The notes under the pieces: generated by a model
What the model was told of the DNA's origin: nothing
What the model saw: the letters and a program-made list of their open reading frames with translations, nothing else
Databases searched by the model: none
Program-made: the position numbers and the translations under genes
Shown here: positions 1 to 7,044 of the stretch, piece after piece
Layout of the letters: the number at the start of each line of letters is the position of its first letter
Position numbering within the stretch: position 1 is the stretch's first letter
NCBI RefSeq assembly: GCF_001270745.1
Contig: NZ_LFXL01000039.1
Span: forward strand, 21,468-85,467
DNA: 64,000 bases
Direction of reading: 5' to 3'
From: Jiangella muralis
GTDB taxonomy: Bacteria; Actinomycetota; Actinomycetes; Jiangellales; Jiangellaceae

Positions 1-36
1 CTGCTGAAGGAGCTGGAGGACGCGCTCTCGCGCTAG
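1..36 (+). CDS. 3' end of an unidentified gene
   Basis: Only the last eleven codons and a TAG stop are inside the window. The tail reads LLKELEDALSR, an amphipathic, probably helical C terminus. Too little remains to name a family. It converges on the - strand VOC gene across the palindrome-rich spacer. Confidence 0.5.
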   Translation: MLKELEDALSR

Positions 37-1051
37 CTGAGTGAGTCCGTTTGGTCGGGTGGACGGTTCGCCGTTGTCCCGCAGTGCGCCGCTTTGCGGC
101 AGTGGGCCGTCCCCCTGCTGCCCATTTTCTCAGCCGCGGACCGCGCCTCAAGCGGAGCCCAACGGCGCTTCGCGCGGCGATGACCGCTTGACCCGCGGCA
201 CCGCGGCCCCGGGCGCTATCAGGGGGACGCGGGAAGTGCGGGCAGAGGCCCGCCCCGGGTGCACCGTTCGCCTGGCCGATGTCTGTTGGCCGTTCGTGCC
301 GGTGCACCGTTGGGTTTGTCCTCGACTCCCGGAGCCGTCTTCGATGGCGGGAGTCGTGTTCCGGGCGCCGTTGGACGATTCTGGCCATCGAAGACGTCCC
401 AGGCCGTCGACGTCACTCGCGTGGTGGGCACCTCACCCGCCGCAGCAACGAATGAGAGCCGTCGGCGGCGGTTATGCGGTGCTGGCGCGGGTGAGGTGCA
501 TCCGCCGCGCGTGAAGTGGCCGCCCCCCACCCCCGGGTGGCTGTTGATCATGGGCACATCGGGGTTCCCAGCGACCGGGAACCCCGATTTCGCCATGATC
601 AACTCGGGCGGGTGGGTGTGCCGTGGCGGACCCCCGCCGCGCGAAGCGCCCACTCGGGTCCACTTGAGGCGCGGTCACGCGGCTAAGAAAATGGGCGCCA
701 GGGGGACGGCCAACCTGCGGCCACCGACGAACGCGGCGACGTCAGGCCAACGCGAATCAGTCAGCCAGCGAGGTTGGCCTCGGACCACCGAGCCGGTGGG
801 GGGTGAGGTACGCAGACCGGCGGAACCGTGACCGGCGCGTCCCCTTTGCACGATCCCCACCTCACTGTGTGGATCCGCTGCGCCGAGTGGGGTCGATCAC
901 TGTTGCCCTGACGACAGCGACGCCACCCGCCACGCACAGTGATCTCGCATCGATCACGCAGCGATCCCACACCGTTGCGCCATGCCTGCGGGGCGCCGCC
1001 ACCGGCTGCAAAACTCGGTTCGAGTGTCGGAGTTTCGGAGACCAAGCGGAA
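37..1051. repeat. Palindrome-rich intergenic module, copy 1
   Basis: About 1 kb between convergent genes with no convincing gene. It is built from nested inverted repeats: 105-156 pairs with 659-711 (about 53 bp, few mismatches), 337-348 with 384-395 (12 bp perfect), 428-440 with 487-499 (13 bp perfect) and 543-569 with 577-603. Segments 105-156, about 837-940 and 1024-1050 recur in direct orientation at 46164-46216, about 46430-46540 and 46777-46803; the last is identical over 27 bp. The recurrence and the placement are seen; a role as terminator, insulator or non-autonomous repeat is inference. Confidence 0.75.
543..603. repeat. Long hairpin inside palindrome module 1
   Basis: Two 27-base arms, 543-569 and 577-603, enclose a 7-base loop. 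They pair over 11 bp (GTTGATCATGG type), have four unpaired positions, then pair over 12 more bp (ATCGGGGTTCCC). There is no U-tract. The outer arm resembles the flanks of the integrated element at 49607-49621 and 58383-58397. Confidence 0.75.
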
Positions 1052-1456
1052 TTAGGGGATGTACGGGTCCCACCAGCCGGGCTCGGGGTCGGTCTGCTCG
1101 ACGACGTCGACCCATTGGCCGGCCGGGTCGACCAGCCCGAAGCGGCGCTGCCCCCACGGCTCGTCGGTCAGCGGCAGGGCGAACCGCACGCCGCCGGCTC
1201 GCAGCGCCTCGTATTCGGCGGCGACGTCGGTCACTTGGACGGTGAGGAACGCGCCGTCGCCGGTGTGCGGGCCGGGCGACGGCGGTGCCGACGGGTGCTC
1301 CGGGCGCATGAACGCGACCGCGACGCCGCCGCCGTCCAGCAACACGAACCAGTCGGCCTCGAACACGACGGCGAAGCCGAGCCGGCCGGCGTAGAAGTCG
1401 CGGCACTCGCGCAGCCGGTCCGTGACGACGACGGCGTACCCGCCGACCACCCGCAT
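1052..1456 (-). CDS. VOC/glyoxalase-like protein
   Basis: A 134-residue single-domain vicinal-oxygen-chelate protein. The first half has the beta-alpha-beta start followed by LRECRDFYAGRLGF, and the second half ends in the family's FGLVDPAGQWVDVVEQ strand. Such proteins are either metal enzymes acting on small molecules or drug-binding resistance proteins; the substrate cannot be read here. The ATG follows GGAGGGCCC, a good ribosome site. It sits 10 bases downstream of the methyltransferase gene on the same strand and is probably co-transcribed with it. Confidence 0.8.
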   Translation of the reverse strand: MRVVGGYAVVVTDRLRECRDFYAGRLGFAVVFEADWFVLLDGGGVAVAFMRPEHPSAPPSPGPHTGDGAFLTVQVTDVAAEYEALRAGGVRFALPLTDEPWGQRRFGLVDPAGQWVDVVEQTDPEPGWWDPYIP

Positions 1457-1466
1457 GGGCCCTCCT

Positions 1467-2252
1467 TCAGCGCCGCAGCCCGCGGACCGCCCAGGCGCGC
1501 GCCGTCAGTGAGATCGAGCCGTCGGCGGCGACCGGCAGCCGGGCCCGCACCGCCGCGCGGATCGCGTCCTGCCGCGACGGCGGGAGCGTGGCCAGGTAGC
1601 CGGGGGCGGCGCCCTGCCCGCCGAGGAATGGGCGCCAGTAGTCGTCGAACGACGCGAACGATGTCGGGATCTCGATGGATCGGACGTCGACGTCGGCCAG
1701 GCCGGCCGCCAGCCACAGGTGCACCAGTGGTTCGGGCCGGCACAGCGGGAACCGGGCGCCCTCGTCCAGACCGGCGACGTCCGGGTCGACGTCCGCGGCG
1801 GCCGCCCAGAAGTGCCGCATGAGCTGCATGCCGTCGGCGTAGTCCCACACGTACGCGGCCACGACGGCGCCGGGCGCGGCCACCCGGACGAACTCCGCGG
1901 CGGCCGCCGCCGCGTCGGGCACGAAGTTCAGCGTCAGCCCGCTCACCACGGCATCGGCGGCGCCGTCGGCGACCGGCAGCGCCGCGGCGTCGCCGGCCTC
2001 GAACGTCGCGGCCGGGACCTGCTCGCGGGCGGTGCCGAGGAACCCGGTGGACGGGTCGACGCCGAGGACGGAGGCGGGCGCGGCCAGCGTCAGCACGGCC
2101 TCGGTCAGTGCGCCGGTGCCGCAGCCGACGTCGATCCACCGAGCGCCGCCGGGGACGTCCAGCCAGGGCACGAACGCGGCGGCGACCCGGCGGCTCCACC
2201 GTCCGACGTACGCCTCATAGGCGTCGCCCTCGGCCCAGACGTCCGGCGCCAT
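1467..2252 (-). CDS. Class I SAM-dependent methyltransferase
   Basis: 261 residues. The glycine-rich SAM loop (IDVGCGTGALTEAV) lies near residue 40, followed by the acidic VLGVDPS strand and a motif-II-like region (DAVVSGLTLNFVPD). This is the Methyltransf_11/25 type acting on small molecules. The C-terminal half, rich in Trp and Pro, is presumably the substrate lid. It is divergent from the lysozyme gene across a short gap and runs ahead of the VOC gene. The substrate is unknown. Confidence 0.8.
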   Translation of the reverse strand: MAPDVWAEGDAYEAYVGRWSRRVAAAFVPWLDVPGGARWIDVGCGTGALTEAVLTLAAPASVLGVDPSTGFLGTAREQVPAATFEAGDAAALPVADGAADAVVSGLTLNFVPDAAAAAAEFVRVAAPGAVVAAYVWDYADGMQLMRHFWAAAADVDPDVAGLDEGARFPLCRPEPLVHLWLAAGLADVDVRSIEIPTSFASFDDYWRPFLGGQGAAPGYLATLPPSRQDAIRAAVRARLPVAADGSISLTARAWAVRGLRR

Positions 2253-2320
2253 GAGCCGACGATACGACCAGCCGGGCCGATAAAGTGACGGACGAAGGCC
2301 ACGGATCGGGGGAATCGGGT

Positions 2321-3004
2321 ATGCGCCGTCGCATCATCGTCACCGTTTCGGTGGTGGTGGCCGCGGCGTTGAGCCTGGGCGCGGTGCTCTGGTTCGGCAT
2401 CGTCCCGCACTGGCGGCCGGCGCTGGAGAACGGCGAGCGCTACGGCATCGACGTCTCCGCCCACCAGGACGAGATCGACTGGGATGCCGTCGCCGGCGAC
2501 GGCATCCAGTTCGCCTACATCAAGGCCAGCGAGGGCCAGGGCTGGGTCGACGAATGGTTCGATGAGAACTGGGCCGGCGCCGCCCGGGCCGGGCTCGACC
2601 GCGGCGCCTACCACTTCTTCACGCTCTGCGCACCGGGCGAGGCACAGGCCGAGAACTTCCTCGCCGTCGCGCCGCCCGACGACAACGCCCTGCCGCCCGT
2701 CATCGACCTCGAGCTGACCGGCAACTGCAGCGACCGGCCGCCGGCCGACCGGGTCGCCGCCGAGGTCGACGCATTCGTGCAGCTGGTCGAGCGGGCCTGG
2801 GCCCGCGACCTGCTGTTCTACGTCCGTCCCGACTGGGACGACGTCTACCCCGTCCGCGACGGCCTGGACCGCCGGCTCTGGGACTACCGTTTCTTCCGTC
2901 GCCCCACCGACGAACGCTGGCACGTCTGGCAGGTCAACACGTTCGCCCGGGTCGACGGCATCGACGGGCCGGTCGACCTCGACATCATGCGCAACGTCGA
3001 GTAG
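2321..3004 (+). CDS. GH25 lysozyme-like muramidase, membrane-anchored or secreted
   Basis: 227 residues from the ATG at 2321, chosen because a GGGGGAA-like site precedes it and the signal segment (MRRRIIVTVSVVVAAALSLGAVL) then starts at once; a GTG 36 bases upstream is possible. After the membrane segment comes the GH25 core: YGIDVSAHQ with the catalytic-type Asp, FAYIKASEG, GAYHFF and VIDLELTGN. The C terminus (FARVDGIDGPVDLDIMRN) is typical of the family. It should cleave MurNAc-GlcNAc bonds of peptidoglycan. A role in self-wall remodelling rather than attack is a guess. Confidence 0.88.
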   Translation: MRRRIIVTVSVVVAAALSLGAVLWFGIVPHWRPALENGERYGIDVSAHQDEIDWDAVAGDGIQFAYIKASEGQGWVDEWFDENWAGAARAGLDRGAYHFFTLCAPGEAQAENFLAVAPPDDNALPPVIDLELTGNCSDRPPADRVAAEVDAFVQLVERAWARDLLFYVRPDWDDVYPVRDGLDRRLWDYRFFRRPTDERWHVWQVNTFARVDGIDGPVDLDIMRNVE

Positions 3005-3084
3005 CGGTGTGCCGGGTTTGCCCCGATGTGGGCGCGGGAAGAGTGGACTACTGACACGCAGCCTGCCACCCGAAGGGATCCGGC

Positions 3085-3498
3085 ATGATCGTGCTCGGAC
3101 TGATCCTCATCATCGTTGCCGCGGCAGCGGTGGTCGTCGCCGTCATCGCCGGTGGCGACAGCGTCACGCTCAGCGCGTTCGACGTCGATCTCGACTCGCC
3201 GGTCTGGGGCGTCTTCGCCGCGGGCGTCGCCGCCGGCCTGCTCCTCATGCTCGGGATCCTGGCCATCGTTGCCGGGGTGAACCGCTCGCGGTCGCGGCGC
3301 GAGGAGATCGAGTACCTGCGCGAGCAGGTCGCCCGCCACGAGCGCAAGACCGGCCGCGAGGCCGACGAGCCCGAGGTGAGCGACTGGCTCGGCCAGGCCC
3401 ACCGCGCCGCAACCGGGACCGGGACCGCCAGCCCGGCCGAGCCGGTGGCCCGCTCGGGCGCGACGTCCGGCGCCGCGCCGCTGTACCGGCAGGGCTGA
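3085..3498 (+). CDS. LapA-like small membrane protein
   Basis: 137 residues with an N-terminal membrane helix (about 1-22), a short outward loop, a second helix (about 45-67), then a charged helix (RSRREEIEYLREQVARHERKTG) and a disordered Ala/Thr tail. This is the two-helix plus coiled tail layout of LapA-domain proteins. The ATG follows GAAGGGATCC. Its stop is 6 bases from the stop of the convergent kinase gene. No specific function can be assigned. Confidence 0.7.
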   Translation: MIVLGLILIIVAAAAVVVAVIAGGDSVTLSAFDVDLDSPVWGVFAAGVAAGLLLMLGILAIVAGVNRSRSRREEIEYLREQVARHERKTGREADEPEVSDWLGQAHRAATGTGTASPAEPVARSGATSGAAPLYRQG

Positions 3499-3504
3499 CG
3501 GCGC

Positions 3505-4461
3505 TCAGCCCACGCTCGCCCCGAGCCCGACGGCGTCGGCGATGGCCGGCGCGATCGCCGGCGAGAACGGCGGGCCCCACGGCACGTGCGCCACGAACAC
3601 CGGGACCCGCTCGACCAGCTCGCCGGCCTGCTGGAACTGCCGGTCCAGGATCTCCGGGTCGGTCCAGCCGAGCAGCCGCGGGAACCGCAGCAACGTGATC
3701 AGCGCGTCCATGGCGCCCATCCGGGTCAGCTCGATCGACGCGCGCTCCCGGTCGGGCAGCGGGAACACGATCCCGGCCAGCGGCACCCGGTCGGCCCGCG
3801 ACGGCGCCACGCTCAGCGCGTCGCGGGCGTCACTGGTGAGCCGGCTGGACGGGGCGACGGCGAACTGCTCGACCAGCTCGGCGGCGGACTTGCGCAGCCG
3901 CAGCTCCGTCGCGCCCAGCCGGCAGACCGGCCGGCCGTCACCGTCGTCGTCCAGGCAGAGGACGTCGTCGGTGATCAACGCGCCACCGGCCGCGCACATC
4001 AACGTCGCCATCGTCGACTTGCCCATGCCGGAGCGGCCGACGAACGCCACCGCGCCGCCGCCGACCTGCACGGCACTCGCGTGCAGCACGACGTCGCCGC
4101 GCACCGTCACGAGGAACGACAGCAGTGCCCCGGCGGTGAGGATCCCGGCGATCCCCGGGTCGGCCCCCTCGACGACGTGCACCCGCACCGAGCGGCCGTC
4201 CGGCGCGACGACGAAGTCGCAGGTCCGATAGAACCGCAGCAGCCAGCCGCCGTCGGCCACCTGGGTGAACGTGTAGTACGGCTGGTCGGTCTCCAGGTGC
4301 GCCAGCACCCGTCCGGCCGGCGCGTGCGTCGTCAGCGGCACCGGGTCGCCCCACCGGATATCGACGTCCGGCTCCCTTTCCGCCGCGACGGCCCGTTCCT
4401 GGTGCAACGGGACCTCCGAGGCCACCCGAAGCCCGTAGAGCAGCTGCCGCTCCGTCCTCAT
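3505..4461 (-). CDS. HPr kinase-like lasso-peptide tailoring kinase (K)
   Basis: 318 residues. A 120-residue N-terminal part is followed by an HPr-kinase C-terminal fold: LHASAV (catalytic His near 127), the P-loop GRSGMGKST (about 142-150) and the metal-binding ITDDVL near 163-168. In paeninodin-type clusters this enzyme phosphorylates the side chain of the C-terminal Ser of the precursor. Both precursors here end in Ser, which fits. Its ATG overlaps the B stop by 4 bases, so it is translationally coupled. The start was moved to this ATG because the longer open frame upstream is B coding sequence. Confidence 0.87.
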   Translation of the reverse strand: MRTERQLLYGLRVASEVPLHQERAVAAEREPDVDIRWGDPVPLTTHAPAGRVLAHLETDQPYYTFTQVADGGWLLRFYRTCDFVVAPDGRSVRVHVVEGADPGIAGILTAGALLSFLVTVRGDVVLHASAVQVGGGAVAFVGRSGMGKSTMATLMCAAGGALITDDVLCLDDDGDGRPVCRLGATELRLRKSAAELVEQFAVAPSSRLTSDARDALSVAPSRADRVPLAGIVFPLPDRERASIELTRMGAMDALITLLRFPRLLGWTDPEILDRQFQQAGELVERVPVFVAHVPWGPPFSPAIAPAIADAVGLGASVG

Positions 4462-4913
4462 CGTGTCCCGCCCATCGCCTCGAACGTCCGGTACGTGGCC
4501 GCGCCGACCGGGTCCAGGCTGACGCCGTCGATCTCCAGCCACGCGTGCGCCTGGATCCGGCCCTCGACCTTCGCGACACCGACCCGCAGCACCGGCTTCC
4601 GGCGGCGCAGCACATGCCCGCTGACCAGCGCGCGACGCAGACAGGTGTCGCCGAACGGCCAGTGCCGCAGCACGCGCCAGGCGGCACGCAACCGCCGCCG
4701 CTCGGTCTCGGACAGCCGCGCCGTCGCATCGCCGGCCGGCATCAGCGGCGACTCCTGCTCCAACCCCAGCGGGGCGCCCAGCCAGGCGGCCAGCCGCGGC
4801 AGCCGCGCGACCCGCAGGCCGATCTCGACCGTCGCGGCGATGACGGTGGCCGCCCAGACGGACGGCCACTCGCGCAGCGGTACGGCCCGGACCAGCGTCA
4901 GGGGATTCCTCAT
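4458..4913 (-). CDS. Lasso peptide B2 protease (transglutaminase-like leader peptidase)
   Basis: 151 residues, the usual size for a stand-alone B2 protein when the leader-binding half is a separate E protein. The papain-like triad is visible: Cys91 in FGDTCLRRALV, His123 in QAHAWLEIDG and Asp129. It should cut after Leu19 of the precursors, two residues after the conserved Thr. It overlaps the end of C (4910-4913) and the start of K (4458-4461), ATGA both times. Confidence 0.9.
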   Translation of the reverse strand: MRNPLTLVRAVPLREWPSVWAATVIAATVEIGLRVARLPRLAAWLGAPLGLEQESPLMPAGDATARLSETERRRLRAAWRVLRHWPFGDTCLRRALVSGHVLRRRKPVLRVGVAKVEGRIQAHAWLEIDGVSLDPVGAATYRTFEAMGGTR

Positions 4914-6124
4914 TCGGTACCTCGCGGAGGGCTGGGCTGCGCGGCCAGCCAGGCCTGCTGCAGCAGCGTGCCGGACAGGGTCGAGGGCCGGTCGGACAGC
5001 CAACCGGCCCGCAGCGCCTCGGGATCGACGAGTTCGGCGTCCACGCCCGAGCCGTCCCAGTCGCGGGCGAACGCGCGTGTCGGCTCGCCCATGTAGGCGC
5101 GGTCGAAGCTGGCCTTGCTGGACCGGCGCAGGATCTCGTCGGGCAGCACATCGGAGAAGAGGATGCGCATCAGCGCGGTGCGCCCGGCGAACCCCCACCG
5201 GCCGCCGAACCGGGTGAGCGCGGCCAGGAACCCGGTGTCGAGCAGCGGATGCCCGACGGCGACGTCGAACTCGGCGCCCAGCGCGGCATAGTTGGCGACG
5301 ACGGCGTCGACGGCGCGGCGGTGCCGCACCCACCACAGCGACCGGTCCCACGCCAGCGGCTCGGACCCCTCGTCGGCGGCGAGCAGCCGGCGGTGCCGGC
5401 GGGCGACCGCCGGACGCAGCCACGGCTGCTGGGCGTCGCCAGTCATCTGGCGGCGCACCCGGAACGCGCGCACCGGGCCCGGCGCCAGCGCGGCGGCGGT
5501 CGCGGCCAGCAGTTCCGGACGGGGCCGACGCCGCTTGCGCACCAGCAGCGTCACCGGCGTCGTGCGGCGCGGCCCGATGATCTCGTCGCCGCCCTCACCG
5601 GTGAGGACCGACCCGCCCGCGACGGTCTCGAACAGCCGGTCCTTGACGTGGAACGGCGGCGGCCAGAGCACGCCGCGACGCAGCAGGCTGGCCCGTGCGC
5701 CGTCGCCCAGCAGGTCGCTCTCGCCCCGGATCGGCAGCCGGACCCACTCGGTCAGACCGAGGTGATCGACGACCAGCCGTTGCCAGTCCGCCTCGTCGGC
5801 GTCGGGAACGTCCGGGTAGACCTCGGTGACGGGGACCGGGTCGGCGTGCCCCTCACGCCGGGCCAGCGCCGTCGCGGCCGCCAGGATGGCCGACGAGTCC
5901 CGCCCGCCGGAGAACGAGACGAAGCAGGGCGCGCGCAGCAGCGCCGCGCGCAGGGCGTCGTCGAGCGCCTCGCGTGGAGTCGCGGCCGTCTCCGGATACG
6001 GTGCCACCGGCAACGAGCCGTGCACCCAGGACGTGGCGATCTCGAACGAGGAAAGCCGGAAATAGCGCGGTGTGGAATGCGCCGGATCGGCGCCCATTCG
6101 CACTGCGGCGGAATGTAGATTCAC
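4910..6124 (-). CDS. Lasso peptide macrolactam synthetase C (asparagine synthetase-like), short form
   Basis: 404 residues from a GTG at 6124, preferred because GGGGGAG precedes it by six bases; a GTG at 6145 lacks such a site. The ATP-pyrophosphatase loop SFSGGRDSS lies at about 70-78, and VLTGEGGDEIIG, KASFDRAYMGEP and the following helices match the synthetase domain that adenylates the ring Asp. The N-terminal glutaminase-like domain of usual C proteins (500-600 residues) is not present; only about 70 residues precede the ATP loop. Whether that is a natural short form or a loss is not known. Confidence 0.88.
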   Translation of the reverse strand: MNLHSAAVRMGADPAHSTPRYFRLSSFEIATSWVHGSLPVAPYPETAATPREALDDALRAALLRAPCFVSFSGGRDSSAILAAATALARREGHADPVPVTEVYPDVPDADEADWQRLVVDHLGLTEWVRLPIRGESDLLGDGARASLLRRGVLWPPPFHVKDRLFETVAGGSVLTGEGGDEIIGPRRTTPVTLLVRKRRRPRPELLAATAAALAPGPVRAFRVRRQMTGDAQQPWLRPAVARRHRRLLAADEGSEPLAWDRSLWWVRHRRAVDAVVANYAALGAEFDVAVGHPLLDTGFLAALTRFGGRWGFAGRTALMRILFSDVLPDEILRRSSKASFDRAYMGEPTRAFARDWDGSGVDAELVDPEALRAGWLSDRPSTLSGTLLQQAWLAAQPSPPRGTE

Positions 6125-6153
6125 GCGATGCTCCCCCGACACCACGAGCGAGA

Positions 6154-6191
6154 CACGGCGGAGTCACCGATGACCGGACGACTCCGCCGTG
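6154..6191 (-). terminator. Perfect 12-bp stem-loop between A2 and C
   Basis: CACGGCGGAGTC at 6154-6165 is fully complementary to 6180-6191, with a 14-base loop and no U-tract. It starts 16 bases after the A2 stop. Lasso operons often have a hairpin here that favours precursor over enzyme mRNA by partial termination or by blocking 3' decay. The stem is seen; the role is inferred. Confidence 0.7.
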
Positions 6192-6207
6192 CCCCTGGTT
6201 GACGGCG

Positions 6208-6351
6208 TCAGGAGAGGCCGCCACCGCCCGGCGGCTTGTCGTTCCCCCACTTGAACCAGAGGAACTGGTCCGACGAGCCCTGGCCGCCCTGCGCGAGTGT
6301 CAACTCACGGACGGATCCGACCTCTTCCAACACGGGTGGCTGATACGCCAT
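6208..6351 (-). CDS. Lasso peptide precursor A2
   Basis: 47 residues. Leader residues 1-19 carry Tyr3, Pro6, Leu8, Gly12 and the penultimate Thr18, the known YxxPxLxxxG...T recognition marks. The predicted core is 20-47 (28 residues), starting AQGGQG with Asp28 at core position 9, so an Ala1-Asp9 macrolactam is expected. The thread has FLWFKW, a possible aromatic plug region, then PPGGGG and a final Leu-Ser. AAGGGGGG lies about 8 bases before the ATG. The leader differs from A1 at only four positions. Confidence 0.88.
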   Translation of the reverse strand: MAYQPPVLEEVGSVRELTLAQGGQGSSDQFLWFKWGNDKPPGGGGLS

Positions 6352-6396
6352 GGCCGTGCCCCCCTTCTACGGAGCCTCACTTGCGGAGGCGATAAC

Positions 6397-6422
6397 GGCA
6401 GCGCATCCACCAACGCGCTGCC
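6397..6422 (-). terminator. Stem-loop upstream of lasso precursor A2
   Basis: GGCAGCGC (6397-6404) pairs perfectly with 6415-6422 around a 10-base loop. It lies in the 178-bp gap between A1 and A2. It may limit read-through or stabilise one of the two precursor messages. Confidence 0.5.
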
Positions 6423-6501
6423 TTCTAACAGGCCGAGATCGTACCGCCGGAATGCCGTTGTCGGAGGCTTTTGCGCTCATTTCCTCGATCAACCGTTTCC
6501 G

Positions 6502-6525
6502 CCCGGTCCGTTCCGGCCGACCGGG
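6502..6525 (-). terminator. Stem-loop just after lasso precursor A1
   Basis: CCCGGTC at 6502-6508 pairs with 6519-6525 around 10 bases, beginning five bases past the A1 stop codon. No T-run follows. It is a plausible attenuator or decay barrier for the A1 message. Confidence 0.5.
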
Positions 6526-6529
6526 GGCG

Positions 6530-6664
6530 TCAGGACAGCACGCCACCGGGGTCGTTGTTGTAACGGAACCACTGGACCTGGTCGGATCGACCGCGACCGC
6601 TCGCGGCGAGTGTGAGCTCGCGGACCGAGCCGATCTCCTCGAGCGTCGGTGCTTCGTAGGCCAT
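6530..6664 (-). CDS. Lasso peptide precursor A1
   Basis: 44 residues. Leader 1-19 with Tyr3, Pro6, Leu8, Gly12 and Thr18. The predicted core is residues 20-44 (25 residues): it begins AASGRGRSD, so Asp28 is core position 9 and an Ala1-Asp9 ring is expected. The thread contains QWFRYNND and ends GGVLS. Arg5 and Arg7 make this ring basic, unlike A2's neutral ring. A GTGGGG site precedes the ATG. It is 70 bases downstream of E. I do not recognise either core as a described lasso peptide. Confidence 0.88.
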   Translation of the reverse strand: MAYEAPTLEEIGSVRELTLAASGRGRSDQVQWFRYNNDPGGVLS

Positions 6665-6706
6665 CAGAGCCCCACTTTCGTTTCTGCGGATGGATGAACT
6701 GCCGGA

Positions 6707-6726
6707 CCGGCGGTATTCGCCGCCGG
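6707..6726 (-). terminator. Stem-loop between the lasso E gene and A1
   Basis: CCGGCGG at 6707-6713 and CCGCCGG at 6720-6726 form a perfect 7-bp stem with a 6-base loop, 8 bases past the E stop. With the hairpins after A1 and A2, each small gene of the operon is followed by a stem. Confidence 0.5.
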
Positions 6727-6734
6727 GACGGACA

Positions 6735-6998
6735 CTAGGAATCGGCGGTGTCGAGAAGGTTCCGCTCGCGCAGCATGGCGACGAACGTCTCGGTATCCGC
6801 CGTGGCTTGGTCGGCCGGAATGCCGTACTCCTCGACGAGGCCGTCGGCGAGTTCCGCGGTGGTGCGTTCCTCGGACAGCAGCCGCATGATGGTCGAGCCC
6901 GCGGCGTTGGTCTTCAGATACGTGGACGACGAGAGATCCAGAATGACCGTCTCACCGTCGATCTCGCGCCAGCTGACGCTATTGGTGCGCAGTTTCAT
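6735..6998 (-). CDS. PqqD-like leader-binding protein (lasso E/B1)
   Basis: 87 residues with the compact PqqD fold: three strands (VSWREIDGETVILDLSSSTYLKTN), then helices ending in LLSEERTTAELADGLVEEYG and FVAMLRERNLLD. These RiPP recognition elements bind the precursor leader through its Tyr/Pro motif and hand it to B. A GGGGGG site sits 3 bases before the ATG. It opens the operon; its promoter must lie within the 46 bases up to the cysN stop or read through from the cys genes. Confidence 0.88.
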   Translation of the reverse strand: MKLRTNSVSWREIDGETVILDLSSSTYLKTNAAGSTIMRLLSEERTTAELADGLVEEYGIPADQATADTETFVAMLRERNLLDTADS

Positions 6999-7044
6999 CG
7001 GCCCCCCAAGAATCCTGCTATGGCGAACTGTAGCGCACCTTCGC

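Larger units (their letters stand above)
3505..6998 (-). other. Lasso-peptide biosynthetic gene cluster
   Basis: Six genes on the - strand read E (PqqD-like), A1, A2, C, B, K. The last three overlap by 4 bases each. The family knowledge is that E binds the leader, B cuts it off, C activates the ring Asp and closes the macrolactam, and an HPr-kinase-like protein phosphorylates the C-terminal Ser of the precursor in paeninodin-type clusters. No dedicated ABC exporter or lasso isopeptidase gene is present on either side. The cysN gene lies only 46 bases upstream of E. Confidence 0.92.

Noticed and set aside
803..1822. Long open frame on the + strand across the first spacer and the VOC/methyltransferase genes
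   Set aside because: The product is low-complexity Arg/Gly/Pro and lies antisense to two clear genes; it is a by-product of high GC.
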